A stretch of 64,000 nucleotides of DNA from Kuschelorhynchus macadamiae (Eukaryota > Arthropoda > Insecta > Coleoptera > Curculionidae): assembly GCA_030620095.1 (NCBI GenBank), contig JAUTXW010000349.1:410001-474000 (forward strand), given 5' to 3'. Positions 1 to 56,105 of this stretch are shown in pieces (within the stretch, counting starts at the first letter, position 1; each line of letters starts with the position of its first letter). The notes under the pieces are model-generated. The model did not search any database. It saw only the letters and a program-made list of their open reading frames with translations, and had not been told where the DNA came from. The translations under genes were made by a program, and so were the position numbers.

Positions 1-380
<380 letters not shown>

Positions 381-388
381 ACCATTAC

Positions 389-44217
<43,829 letters not shown>

Positions 44218-45827
44218 CTACGAAACAAGAAAGACTTATACGTCTACTGAAAATACATAGTAATAAGAAAGCTAAAAGAATGGTTAACTTCAAAAAAACA
44301 GCAAAGGAAAGGATTTTAGATGATCTTAAAAATTGCACTTATTTGAAATTTGCGCCAAATTACCATCTGATTACTAGGTGCTAAGTAAAACTATACTTTT
44401 GATATACAATGATACCTTTGAGCGTAGATTGCAGATTTATTTCCGGTTTTATACTAAAGTCCTGCTAAAATTACATGGCACCTGTAATAATATTACGGTA
44501 TTTCTATGCCTTGTTGGTAGAGGGCTCCAGGGTTAATATTTGTGGAATATTTTTAAATTTTTGTGTTTGGCGATATGGGGTGAGCATGACCAGTATTATT
44601 GCTAGTTTTTCAAACGAATTCTTTTCTTTTGCCCTACAGCAATTCGTACGAGTTTGCTGAATTTAGGCACGTTATTTTAATTAACCACACGCTACCCGAA
44701 AACCTGTTTAGCTATAAACTTCAATTTAATATTTCACGTATTAACGTCTGAGTTTTCGCCTAGTACTAGGTGAGTATTTTTATTCATAACATTATTCTTT
44801 TTGTTTTTTACTTAAATATCATTTCCTAAAAGAGGAGGTGTATTATTGGTTCTGTCTTTTATCTTATTCTAAAAATAAATTGTAGAGCTAATTAAACGTT
44901 ATGTAATTAATTTGTTAATTTTAATATTACTTCTATAATTCTTAAAGCCGTTGAGATTCTGAATTTTATAATTCGTTTTTTATTTCTAGTTTTTTGCGTG
45001 GTGAATTTAAAAGAGCAAATAATCGTTGCTGTCCCCTAAAGTCTACGACTTTTCTTGGCTTAACCCTTCGACCTCCGAGATATTCGTTTCAATTAATTTA
45101 TTTTGTTTTTTATTTTTTATGAAAAACTCTATCGTCGGCGCATTGTGGTCCAGAAATCACTACAAACTATTAAAAGTCAAAAATGTATTTTTAAAAATAT
45201 CGTGTTCTGCCTACTTAGATTCGTAAAATCAGCTTGGGACCATCTAAAAACGATGGTACTGTTATTAGCCGTTTAAAAAGGCGATAGTTTTGTTATAATT
45301 TTGTAACATTAACTGTATAACTGTTGTACTTTTCCATTTTTGATTTTTCATAAATTTAACCAAATTCAAATAATGAACTAACTAGTATTTCTTAAATTGG
45401 CATGAAAAAAGGTATATCTAACTTTATATAGGGATTTCTAAAAAATGTCAAAAAACGTATTTTTCTTATTAGAATTTTTCATTAGTCTAGACATATGTTG
45501 AAGCTGCAATAAAAATTTTCTGCCTTTGGTTGCCTATTTGGACATAGAAGCAAATTTTGTATTAAAAAGGTCTTTCACCTTGTATCATATATTATACATC
45601 TATACTCATATATTAACATCTATACATATTATTAAGGAGCAGGCTGTTTTGTCGGGGCTAGTCTAGGCTAATTAACTGATTTTAATTAAATTTTGTACGC
45701 AGCTTCTTTGAATCTACTTTAGCTTTACTAACGGTTTTATGCTCGTGCGAGTACATATGCAGATATGTAGATAGGCGATTATAGATTTATATAAACTTTT
45801 GATTCGTACCAAATTTAATACCTATGT
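44218..45827. other. Crag intron or 5' flank, unrecognised
   Basis: This is AT-rich sequence with only chance ORFs (for example 45026-45226). No transposon ends or conserved protein motifs were seen. Confidence 0.5.
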
Positions 45828-46319
45828 AAAAAATATGTAAATAAATCCAAAACGCGTTTTCTTTAACTAAGTGTTATCTTTAGATACAACACAGAATTCT
45901 GCACAAGTAAAGTTATTGTTTGAAGCTGGAGTAAATCAAAATTTAATTAGAAAGGAATTGCTTTAAATTTTGTGCATTAAATGTCAATCTCAAAATTAAC
46001 AATATGTAGAGGTCTTTGCTAGAAACTACTATTTAGATTTGCGCAAAAAATGGATAACTGTTAATAGGTCCAAAAGTATATTTGTTAAAAAAATATGTAA
46101 ATAAATCCAAAACGCGTTTTCTTTAACTAAGTGTTATTTTTAGATACAACACAGAATTCTGCAAAAGTAAAGTTATTGTTTGAAGCTGGAGTAAATCAAA
46201 ATTTAATTAGAAAAGAATTGCTTTAAATTTTGTGCATTAAATGTCAATCTCAAAATTAAAAATATGTAGAGATCTTTGCTAGAAACTACTATTTAGATTT
46301 GCGCAAAAAATGGATAACT
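45828..46319. repeat. direct duplication of ~259 bp (second copy split by the Sola-like element)
   Basis: Copy 1 runs 45828-46086. Copy 2 runs 46087-46319 and resumes at 50698-50725. The two are nearly identical (few substitutions). Both include the phrase GCGCAAAAAATGGATAACT. Copy 1 is uninterrupted and provides the empty target site for the Sola-like element that interrupts copy 2. Confidence 0.92.
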
Positions 46320-46964
46320 CTGTGGAAAAAATGCAAAAGGGGATAAGTCAACTTATCCCATAACTGTTTTTATTGCACCATCAAGCTCCTAGATGCCATA
46401 GGCATCCTTTCCAGCAAAAAAAATGATAAGTATACTTATAAAAACTGCATGGAAAATACATCATTCAAAAGCGATAAGTATACTTATCCCTTACATTTTT
46501 AAGATTTTTAAACAAACTTAAATTATTAAATTAGCCAAAAGGGAATAAGTCGACTTAACTAAGCCCGAATTCAAAAATAATATTTTAGCGTAATGGCATA
46601 AAGGGATATGTTGACTTATCCCCTTTTGCCTTATACTAATTTAAAAGTGTGTTTACACGGACAAAAGGATAAATGCACTTATCACTTCTGGTATTCTTAG
46701 TTTAACTGCAAAAACGTAAAAGCGAGTATTTTAAAAATGTCGGGTGGCAAAAATAATGGTTTTAATAAACAATCCCGTGGATATAGAATATTAGCTGAAT
46801 GTATTAATATCGGCAGTGATACTACAAATAACGGTAAGTGAAATATCCATATATTCTATTCATATTATTTTTTATTTTAATTCTTCATATAATAAACGCG
46901 GGTTTCATAACCTCAAATAATAAGTTATTATTTAAATATGTTTTGTTTGATGTATGCTTAAAAT

Positions 46965-47313
46965 CAGTGCCGATTTAAGGAATTTTGCCGCCAGGTGCTA
47001 CGCCCCCCCCCCCTTTCCCCGCCCCCAGGTTGAAAAAAAAATTAAAACAAAACCATTTTTTAGAAACATTTATTTTTTATTTCACATAATCATGAAATAG
47101 TTTAAGTAATAGAGATGGGTGGATTTACTTACGCAAGGGTAGTAATCTCAATCTAAGATGTATAGCTTTTTTTTCATTACAGTATGTAAATTTAAAAAAT
47201 AAACATAAGCAGAAGCATTGAAATTTTAGAAGCGTTACGCTGCGCCTACCGCCCCTAAAATTTTACCGCCCGGTGCTACAGCACCCAAAAGACCCCTGGA
47301 TAAACCGGCACTG
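46965..47313. mobile_element. hAT-type MITE in intron 1 of the Sola-like gene
   Basis: This 349-bp element has termini CAGTGCCGATTTA / CAGTGCCGGTTTA (inverted) and an exact 8-bp target duplication CTTAAAAT (46957-46964, 47314-47321), the hAT signature. It has no coding capacity. A C-run near 47001-47012 and a GCGCCTACCGCCCC block are internal. Confidence 0.93.
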
Positions 47314-47970
47314 CTTAAAATATAAAAATAATAACCAACTAATTAATTTTCTTGTTTTCCTTGTGTAAATAAACTGCTTTTTTTAATAATTGATTAGCCG
47401 CTAAATTTGGATTACGCACCATATTCTTGGTCTAAAACTAAAACCGTTGTCCGTGACTAATGACACCATTGTCGTCTTATGCATTTTGCTGGTGGTGACA
47501 TTAAGACCTGCAACGATTTTAGTTTTAGACAGCTCATAAATAATATTATCTGATATCGGTTATTATTATTTTTAGAAGACCTACATGTAGAAGAAAATGG
47601 CGTTATAATGGAAGAGGTACTAATAGAAACAACTACTGGAGATAGTGAGATAGCCGAATGCGAAATCAGTAGCATACCTGAAATAGAAGGAAAGTATGAC
47701 AATATGTCGGTGAATCAAGGTAGGTAATTAAAAAATATTTTTTTTTGTTTATGCCTATAGAGGCATTTGGGTTGGAAACATTAAATTATTTACGTTAGGT
47801 AAAGTTTTATAGCGGTTTCGTCTCTGTTTCATTGTTGCACCCAGTGCGCAGTCAGTGTATTGTTGTTTTTATTTTTTTACGTTGTTTAATAAAGGATGGA
47901 AATACACTCAGTGCGTGCCAGTGCTACCAGCCGAAACCGCCATTAAAAAAAAAAGCTAAGACAGGTCAGA

Positions 47971-48138
47971 TTTAAAAAAAAGTTTATTTGGCATTACGCA
48001 GCACGATATAAAAATTACATTATTTTATTATTAACTCAATAATCCACTGCAACCCATAACATATTTTTGAAATTCTTAATAATTTTTATGTAATTTTTAT
48101 ATCGTGCTGCGTTAAGCCAAATAAACTTTTTTGTAAAA
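47971..48138. repeat. ~50-bp-arm inverted repeat in intron 2 of the Sola-like gene
   Basis: The left arm 47971-48020 and right arm 48088-48138 are near-perfect reverse complements containing AAGTTTATTTGGC...ACGCAGCACGATATAAAA. The loop is about 67 bp. It looks like a small fold-back or MITE. No clear target duplication was seen. Confidence 0.8.
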
Positions 48139-50725
48139 ATTTCTATCGCAGCTAAATAATAATTAATATTTTTAGAAACTTCAATCTTTTATTCAACACC
48201 TATGGAGGAACTTCAAACAATACAAACTGACAATGACCAAGTAGTACTGATAACATATCCGAATACTGATGGAAGTATGGAGCATGCAATTCAAAAAGAA
48301 CTAGCAGACGAACTTTTGGAAACTATGGAATGTGTTGAGGTAGAGGAAAGCTTGGAAAATAATGAGGTAGGCGACGATCCTGATTATCAAGAGCATTCCT
48401 TAGATGAAGAATCAAATAATGATGAAGAAGAAGAGGTAAAAAATAATAAAATTTCAAGCAAATTATTAAAAAGAATGAGAAAAACAGCAAAAAAGCGAAA
48501 ATAGAAGTTGACGAGAGAAAAATCATTTTTCAAGAATACTGGAATTTGGGATCTTATGAAAAGAGAATAGCCTATTTGGCAAGCCTAATCCAAGTAAAAG
48601 CAAAAAAATTAGAAAAGACAAAGCAAGAAGGAAAAATGCATAAAAACAGAACTGTAAGTTACATCTATTTCCTAAACTCTAAGGAAAAAATAATCAATGT
48701 CTGTAAGTGTTGTTTTTTGGCAACTTTTGATGAATCACCTAAAATAATTGAATGTACAATTAAAAATAAAAGGTTATCTAATTCTGGTATACTTCACGGC
48801 GACAAAAGGGGCAGACATGAACCGAAAAACAAGATATCGTCAGAAAAACTGGATGAAATTAAAACGCATATAGAATCGTTTCCAGCGTACGAGTCGCACT
48901 ATTCAAGACGCCATACCAAAAAAAAATACTTAGGCTCAGAACTTAACCTAAATATTATGTATGATTTATACAAGGAAAAAGTTTCAGAACCTGTATCAAA
49001 ACCTATCTACAGCAGAGTTTTTAAAGAGACCGGTTTACGATTTAAAAAACCTGCTTTAGATACCTGTACAACGTGCGACAGTTTGCACATGTCTATAAAA
49101 AATGTTCAGAACGAAGAACAGAAACAGGAACTAGAATTAAAACTGAAAAGACACCAGGAATTGGCTGACCAAGCTTACTCGATGAAAAAAGAGGATATAG
49201 AAAGAAGTAGAAGAGAAAAAAATATTTGGGTATTAACTTTTGATTTGCAACAAGTCCTACCGACACCAAAATTATCATCCGGAAATGTATTTTATAAAAG
49301 GCAATTTAGTACCTATAATTTAACTATACATAACTGCACAACCAACTTATCAAACCACTTTATGTGGCATGAAGCCAATGGAAATAGAGGATCAAATGAA
49401 ATTGCTTCATGTTTATATAATTTTATTAATAATTATTTGTCACCAGAAATTAATCACATTATCTTTTATTCTGACACATGCGGTGGGCAGAATAAGAATT
49501 CCACAGTTATAGCCATGATGACTTACGCTCTGGGAAACCATTCTTTACTTCAAATAGTGGAGCATAAATATTTAATACCAGGTCATACGCACATGGAGTG
49601 CGATGCGGATCACGCGGCCATTGAAAGCAAAGCAAAAAAAATCCTTTTCCCATTTACCTTCCCAGAGACTGGTTCCAACTAGTAAGAATTGCCTCCAGAA
49701 AGCAACAATTTACTGTAGTTCCAATGGAACAGGAATACTTTTTAAATTTATCTGCTTTACTTGAAAAAAAAGGCCCGCTAGTCAAAAGAAAAACCGATAC
49801 TGATGGAAACAAATTTGAATTTAGGGAAGTGAAATGGCTAAAGTTTAGTAAATTATTTGGTGAAGTGCAATATAAGAATAGCTATGGAAACGATGATGCT
49901 TTTAAAAATATAAACTTTAAAAGAAGAGAATCTAGATTGGTCCAAATGACTGATATAGTTGTAAAAAATGCCTATACAGGACCCTTACCGATAAGCTCTA
50001 AAAAAAAGGCTGATTTGATACAACTACTACCTCAAATTGATTCTGACTGTCATGCATTTTATCAACAACTCTTAACTAAAGAAGAACAAGTTGATATAGA
50101 CCCCGATCTTGATCGATTAGAAAGCGATGCTGAAGATTAAAATATTTAAGTTATACCTAATGTTATTTTGAAATTTATTTTTCTTTTGCAATACAGGGTA
50201 ATACCTATGTTTAAGTTTTATATTGATGTAGTTTGCAGTATAATATAATATAAAATACTTGTAATTATCATTGTTTGATTTAAATCGCCATACCAAGTCG
50301 TAAAGTATTAGACAATATACCCAATAAAAATAAAAAAATGAACTATTAATCTAAAAGTATAAGTACGGTTATCCAAATTATTTAGCTTTTGAAATTTGTT
50401 TTTGTACTATTGTTCACAAACAAAAAGGTATATGTCTACTTATCACCTTTTGCCATTTTCATGATGATTATTTTTTAAAGGAAAAAGGGATAAGTATTCT
50501 TTTTTTTTTAATTATTGAAAAACAAATGTATATACCTGTTTCTTTTTCTAGTAAAACATTTTCTAGCATTAAATATAATGTAGTAACCTTTTAAATAATG
50601 TTTAATAAAAAGTTGATTCCTTAAAAACTAGTTTTTTGGCTCTCATGAAAAAAGTAGTTTTTGGACTTATCCCCTTTTGCATTTTTTCCACAGAACTGTT
50701 AATAGAACCAAGAGTATATTTGTTA

Positions 50726-50955
50726 AAAAATACGTTGCCTAAAAATACGCTGCCTGTTTGGAAAAATATATTACTGCATCCTGTACGGTTAGCAATTTTT
50801 TTAGGAACACCCAAATTTTAATTGGTCAACTAATTTATTAAACATCCACTTTTTTTACAATGGTTTATGGGATAATGATAAAATTCAATCACTGATACGT
50901 CATCACAGAACTGCTATTTGTGTAATGCTACTCCTGCAAAGACGAACGATATTGA
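50726..50955. other. flank of the Sola-like insertion
   Basis: This is AT-rich non-coding sequence after the end of duplicated copy 2. No further feature was seen before the (TA)n tract. Confidence 0.5.
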
Positions 50956-50957
50956 CA

Positions 50958-50960
<3 letters not shown>

Positions 50961-51019
<59 letters not shown>

Positions 51020-51050
51020 TATATATACATATATATGTACATATATATAC

Positions 51051-51120
<70 letters not shown>
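50961..51120. repeat. (TA)n microsatellite with ATGTACAT units
   Basis: This is a TA tract of 160 bp with a central cluster (51013-51060) of regularly spaced TGTACA/TACATG interruptions, forming an imperfect palindromic middle. The ORFs across it are artefacts. Confidence 0.95.
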
Positions 51121-51125
<5 letters not shown>

Positions 51126-51930
51126 ATAACTACTACCACGAAGTACTGATTGATATCAAAAACTTTCTAAAATTGGTCGAAAATAACTGGAAGTTTGAAA
51201 TGGTCAGTTTGGCTCCAAAAGATTCACGGAGAAACATTCACTTAATCCACAAATATTACCCGTGACAGAGGATGCATTAATGTTTAGTGATTATTGTTAC
51301 AAAAGAGCTGAAAAATCAGCCAAGATAATCTGCGAAATATTGAGGAATTGGTAAATATCATTAAATCGAAAAATGGTTGGAGACCTACGATGTGTTAAGT
51401 TTCAATCAAGTCAAAGTTCCACGAAGAAGTCGTAAGATTGTCTTGATATTTTGAATGAGAGTGAAAAACGGCTGGCCAAATATTTCAAAACGAATAACAA
51501 CAATAAGAAAGGGAAGTAGAGCCATTGCAATTCTTGTTCCAAAGATAAGTCAACAGTACATTGATATTATGTTAAAATATCAGAATAGTAGAACATTTGA
51601 AAAAAAAAATACTTGTTTGCTTTGTTGACAGATAGTTAATCAAATGGATGGATAGTTCAAGAATTAAAAAAAAAATGCTACATCATCTGAAGCAAGAAAT
51701 CCTGATACAACAATTGTCATCTCGCCTAAAGAAGCAAATTGCGACATTTCTTCAAATTTTAAACCTAGACGAGGTGGAGATGAAACAAATGGCCACTATT
51801 ATGGACAATACTACAAAGACACATGAAGATCTTTCCCGGTATTACAGGGCCGCCGCTACCATGTGTGCGAATGCACAATGGCGGCCAAAGCAGATCACTG
51901 ATAATACTTGTTTTTCTTAAACAACGAAAA
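51121..51930 (+). pseudogene. decayed tyrosine-recombinase-like (Crypton-type) ORF fragment
   Basis: Through many breaks one reads HEVLIDIKNFLKLVENNWKF, MVSLAPKDSRR, later NESEKRLAKYFKTN (about 51450), then an ORF ending LKKQIATFLQILNLDEVEMK, IMDNTTKTHEDLSRYYR (about 51700-51870). The R..IAT..Q.L.L...E..Q.A spacing followed by a G-H/H..Y-like block resembles the C-terminal catalytic motifs of tyrosine recombinases in an arthropod Crypton-like family I recall. Here the GH is changed to DN. Non-functional. The family call is tentative. Confidence 0.45.
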
Positions 51931-51940
51931 TAAATTTTAA

Positions 51941-53960
51941 CCCTTAACTACTGAGCAGGGGTCAATATGACCCGTACTAATCTTTAAACCCTCGTAACTA
52001 TAAAGCCGACGATCCCCACCACTTCTCGATCTCAATAGCTGTTAGTCAGTTGCTTCTGGTTTGTTGAGTTTAGCGGTTGTGTTGTGACTCTTTTAAAAAA
52101 TCGTAAAACAGGAACGCGCGGAACAGCATGAGTGACAAAAAAGCATTCATCCAGATGATCCTAAATTTGGGGAGACTGTGCTACTATGGTAGAAAGATGA
52201 TGAAGAGGAGACAAGTGACATCGATGATATACAAATAGATCAAGATTTTGCCATTCTTAGTGAGCATGACTCGAATGAGGAACAATCTGTTGCTGAAAAT
52301 GAGTCGAAGATTTCAAATCAAGGTGTTAGTTACGATATTAACAACTCTTCTGAAGAAGAAAATGCAAATGAATAAACTATTAACAGGTCTATCTATTATT
52401 ATGGTAAAGATAGAATGAAATGGTCTAAACAAACACCTAACAGGCAGGTGCGAACTAGGCTGAAAACATAATTATTCACTTGCCCAATTTAATAGGTCCA
52501 GTTAAACTTATGGGAAATGAGACAGAACCAAGGCGAATATGACAGATTTTATTCACAGATCAAATATTAGACGAAATAGAATTACATACTAACGAAAAAA
52601 TTGAAATACGAAGACAAATGTATAAAGATCAAAATCGACCGGAATTGGCACCTACACACAAAACGGAAATAAAAGCGCTTTTTGGTTTGATTTTATTTAC
52701 ATCAATTTACAAATCAGGACATGAGAGGTTATTTTCTTTATTTGCAACCAACAGCAGCATATTTTTAGATGTACAATGTCGAAGAATCGTTGCCTGATGC
52801 TCTTTTCATACCTCAGATCTGATGACAAAACTTCACGAGAGGAAAGAAAAGAACATGACCCTTTAGCGGCGATATTCTTCATATTCAATTTTTCGGTGGG
52901 TGAAACCGTATGTGTCGACGAAATGCTCATTGGTTTCCGTGGTAAGTGCAAGTTCAAAATGTATATTCCTAATAAATATGGTTTTAAAATGTTGTGCCTT
53001 ACTGACGCAAGAAGTGGATATTTGTGTAAATCGTACGTATACTGTGGAAAGGGCAACGATGGTTTTACTCTCACAGCAGAAGAAAACAAATATATTCGGA
53101 CTCAATCAGTGGTCCGACTGGTTAAACCGATCGAAAATTCACATCCAAATGTCACTGCCGATTCCTGGTTTTCATCAAATGAGTTAGTGGATGAACTAAG
53201 AAAACGCGGCCTAACTTACGTTGGTAGACTGCGCAAAAATAATAGAGAAATACCTCCAGAGTTTCTACCGTCAAATAGTCGCCCTGTAGGAGCGTTGGCT
53301 TTACTAAGGACAAAACAATTATCTCCTTTGTTCAAAAGAAAAATAAGGCTGTAATATTTATATCTTCGTTACATCACGAAGAAAATCAAGATCCCGACAC
53401 TGGCAAACAGGAAAGTATTTATTTCCTTTCTACAATACTACAAAGGAGGTGTGGATTCCTTAGATCAAAAATGTTCATTGTATGGAACGAATCGCAGGAC
53501 AAGGCGTTGGCCAATGGCATTATTTTATTCTATACTAAACATTTCCTCGATAAATAGTTACATTTTTCATCAAAGCTTCAAAAACGCGAAAAAGATGGAT
53601 AGATTTCAATTTATAGATGTGTTGGCATATCAGTTTGTGGAACCTTAAATATTACGTGGGTGCTGTTTACAAAATTATGATTTTGTTTTCTCTACAAGTT
53701 AAATTTTTATTTGTTCTAAATACAACAATCCCGAAATACAAAAAACTGTCGACATAGCTCGTGTTCTTCAAATAAATCTAAGTAATACTGAAGGGGAGGT
53801 GGCTACATCATCAGCTTCGACATTACCTAAAAGAAAACGATGTTATCTCTGTCCAACCAAATAGGACAAAAAAGTGGAAAATGTTCCCGACCCATATGCA
53901 GTGATTGTTGCTCAAATATTTGCAAAAATTGTATATAATGTAGCTAAAATACTACAGAAT
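51941..53960 (+). mobile_element. piggyBac C, degenerate, right end not found
   Basis: The left end follows TTAA (51937-51940) with CCCTTAACTACTGAGCAGGG and a palindromic GGGGTCAATATGACCC. Transposase pieces: N-terminal acidic block (about 52160-52375), YYGKDRMKWSKQTPNRQVRT (about 52400), then 52776-53354 with VDEMLIGFRGKCKFKMYIPN (first Asp) and TADSWFSSNELVDELRKRGL (second Asp). Past several shifts the third-Asp region near 53450 is damaged. A Cys-rich C-terminus (CSRPICSDCCSNICKNC, about 53880-53935) is present. No matching right terminus with TTAA was seen, so it is truncated or diverged. Confidence 0.8.
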
Positions 53961-54605
53961 GTTTAAAAAAAATTAATGGCTTGCCAATTTTTATACTGTT
54001 AGGATTATATTTACTATTATCTAGTTTTGTTATAGCTTTAGACTTTACAAGTTAAAAATAAAAATATGAAATATTAGTTTTAAGTTGAAATGTTTGTTTT
54101 TTTAAGGTCTGCATTTTAAAAAAGTTTTTTTTTGTGTTGACTAGTTCTAATAAATTGTTCATGTTTTTTCCTTCAAAAGTGTCTGAATGAATAAAAAATA
54201 TAATAAAATAAAAATCTGATTAAGTTTTTTTTTCTAAGATTAATGTTTTAAACAGTATATTTATAATTTTATCTACGCTAACGTAGCGAACAGATTAATT
54301 ATTAGTATTTACCAAAAATATTATTATTCACGATTACGGATTACGGTTATTATTTGGACAAACAAGAGAAATATTACGTGAAGTGTTTTTTGTCTTAATT
54401 TGTTAAATTCGTACTGTTTCGAAGTGTTTTGAACAAGTGATGATTTTAAAATGGCAATCTCTCCCGTACAATTGGGATAGATGGCCAAAAGATTTCTGGT
54501 ATAGATGGCCATCTTTTTTTTAAGGCGAAAGTGCAACGTGGAAAGTAAATTTCCTCCAAATGAATATTACAAAATTAATATTATTATTATTTTGTTTCAG
54601 AGAGG
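53961..54605. other. flank between piggyBac C and a pogo copy
   Basis: This is AT-rich non-coding sequence. GATAGATGGCC occurs twice (about 54476-54486, 54504-54514), which may be sub-terminal repeats at the left end of the pogo element. No matching right terminus was found. Confidence 0.4.
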
Positions 54606-56105
54606 ATGCCGACTCGGTACAAGCGCCAACAAACATCTTCTAGAGAATCTTGGAGTCAACATGACTTAAATAATGCCATGCAGGCTGTAAGAAATGGGTC
54701 GTCGGTTAATGCTGCAGCGCTGAACTTTAGGGTTCCTAGGAAAACCTTAGAAAGAAGGCTGAAAAAAAAATGATTCAACTAAAGGGCGCATGGGTCCTGA
54801 TTCTCTGTTGGGAGAGCGGAACGAGTTAAAGCTTGTAATTCATTTGAAAAAAATGCAACGATCTGGGTTTCCTTTAAGTATTGACGATGTGCGTAGAGTT
54901 GCATTTTTTTTTGCAGAACAGCTTCAGATACCAAATAAATTCAACAAAGAAAAAGAAAGGGCAGGGTACGACTGGTTCAACTTATTCTTACAAAGGCATC
55001 CTGATTTGGCTCTCAGAAAAGCAGAGGGCGTCTCCATTGTTCGAAGTCAAGGGATGAATCGAGTAGAAATAGGAAACTATTTTTTTGAATTTCTCCAGCA
55101 AACTCTCGAAGAAAACAATGTTTTAAATAAACCCAGTTGCATTCATAATATCGATGAAACTGGGCTGCAAATGAATAATAAGACGGGTGTTGTAGTAGCA
55201 GAAAAAGGTTCAAAGAGTGTCTCTATGACTACTTGTTCAGAAAAAGGAGAAACAATATCGTGCATCGCTTGTTGTAATGCTGAGGGAACTTTTCTTCCAC
55301 CCGTCTATATCCTTAAGGGAAAATACAAAAAAGCCGAGTACGAAGATAATATGCCGCCTGGCTCTGTTATCCACATGTCCGAAAAATCGGCTTATGTCAA
55401 CACCACAATCTTTATTGCATGGCTAAAAGACCACTTTATTCCTCGGAAACCTGTGGGTAAGGTACTTTTAATATTGGATGGACATGCGTCGCGTCGCACT
55501 GCACTTCTGTAGAGTTACTTGAACTGACTCGGGATAATGATGTTGTGCTATTGTGCCTTCCTAGCCACACAACACATTATCTTTAACCACTTGACAGGGC
55601 AGTATTTAAATCCTTAAAGACCTATTTTTACAATGCATGCCAACAGTGGGTTCGTGCTAACCCTGGAAGAAAACTGACCAGGCTGCAATTTGGCTAGATG
55701 CTTTCAGAAAGTTGGGGGAAGGCATGTACAGTTTCAAATGCTGTGGCAGGCCTTAAAGCTACGGGGATTTATCCGTTTAACCCTGCTGCAATACCCGATC
55801 ATGCGTTTTCAGTTTCGGATGCAACTGTGGAAAGCTCACAAACTTCAACGTCTGGTAACCAGGCAGCTGCTTCTGATTCACAGCCTACTGCCAGTGCCCA
55901 AGAAATTCAAGGAAATAATGAACAACCGGCCACGTCAACATGTTTCCCGAAAATATCCGGTGAAGTTTCGCCGTTACCAAGTACTTCCAAAGCAAATGTC
56001 ACTCCAGAAACACTTCTTGAACAAATATCGCCAGTTCCTACATTACCACAAAACGTAAAAAAAGTTTCAAAAAATCTTGGTGCTGTATTAACCTTTCAGA
56101 GATAA
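54606..56105 (+). pseudogene. pogo/Jerky-like transposase, frameshifted
   Basis: The ATG at 54606 starts MPTRYKRQQTSSRESWSQHD, followed by a psq HTH (NAAALNFRVPRKTLERRL) and an in-frame stop near 54772. From 54790 a 240-codon frame includes GYDWFNLFLQRHPDLALRKA, HNIDETGLQ (first Asp, about 55150) and VLLILDGHASR (second Asp, about 55470). A shift near 55500 and a TAA near 55584 precede PLDRAVFKS (third Asp). A TAG near 55694 precedes the C-terminal AVAGLKATGIYPFNPAAIPD and a Ser/Thr/Pro-rich tail ending at 56103. The GIYPFN block is typical of this group. Inactive copy. Confidence 0.85.

Larger units (their letters stand above)
46737..50140 (+). pseudogene. Sola-like transposase gene (3 exons, two frameshifts)
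   Basis: Exon 1, 46737-46833: MSGGKNNGFNKQSRGYRILA. Exon 2, 47576-47719: acidic EDLHVEENGVIMEEVLIETT. Exon 3 from 48176, all phase-1 joins. Exon 3 has an acidic then Lys-rich segment. A frame change at an A-rich run near 48485-48500 leads into the core: CKCCFLATFDE, HYSRRHTKKKYLGSELNLN, LDTCTTCDSLHMSI (Cys motif), WVLTFDLQQVLPTPKL, IIFYSDTCGGQNKN and LIPGHTHMECDADHAAIE. A second change at the A8 run near 49634 leads to the tail RDWFQLVRIASRKQQF. It stops at 50138. The Asp of TFDLQ and SDTCGGQN and the H/E of GHTHMECD...IE are probable catalytic residues (inference). Both lesions are single-base indels in A-runs. Confidence 0.82.
46320..50693. mobile_element. Sola-like DNA transposon, 4374 bp
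   Basis: It has perfect 30-bp inverted termini (46320-46349, 50664-50693; start CTGTGGAAAAAATGCAAAAG) and a 4-bp target duplication AACT (46316-46319, 50694-50697). A 4-bp duplication plus the encoded protein fits the Sola superfamily. Copy 1 of the local duplication shows the empty site GGATAACTGTTAATAG. Sub-terminal palindromes such as GGGATAAGTCAACTTATCCC (46340-46359) and GATAAGTATACTTAT (46425, 46473), and similar units near 46536, 46600, 50425 and 50485, suggest transposase-binding sites. The gene inside has introns. It is nested with a hAT MITE. Confidence 0.88.
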
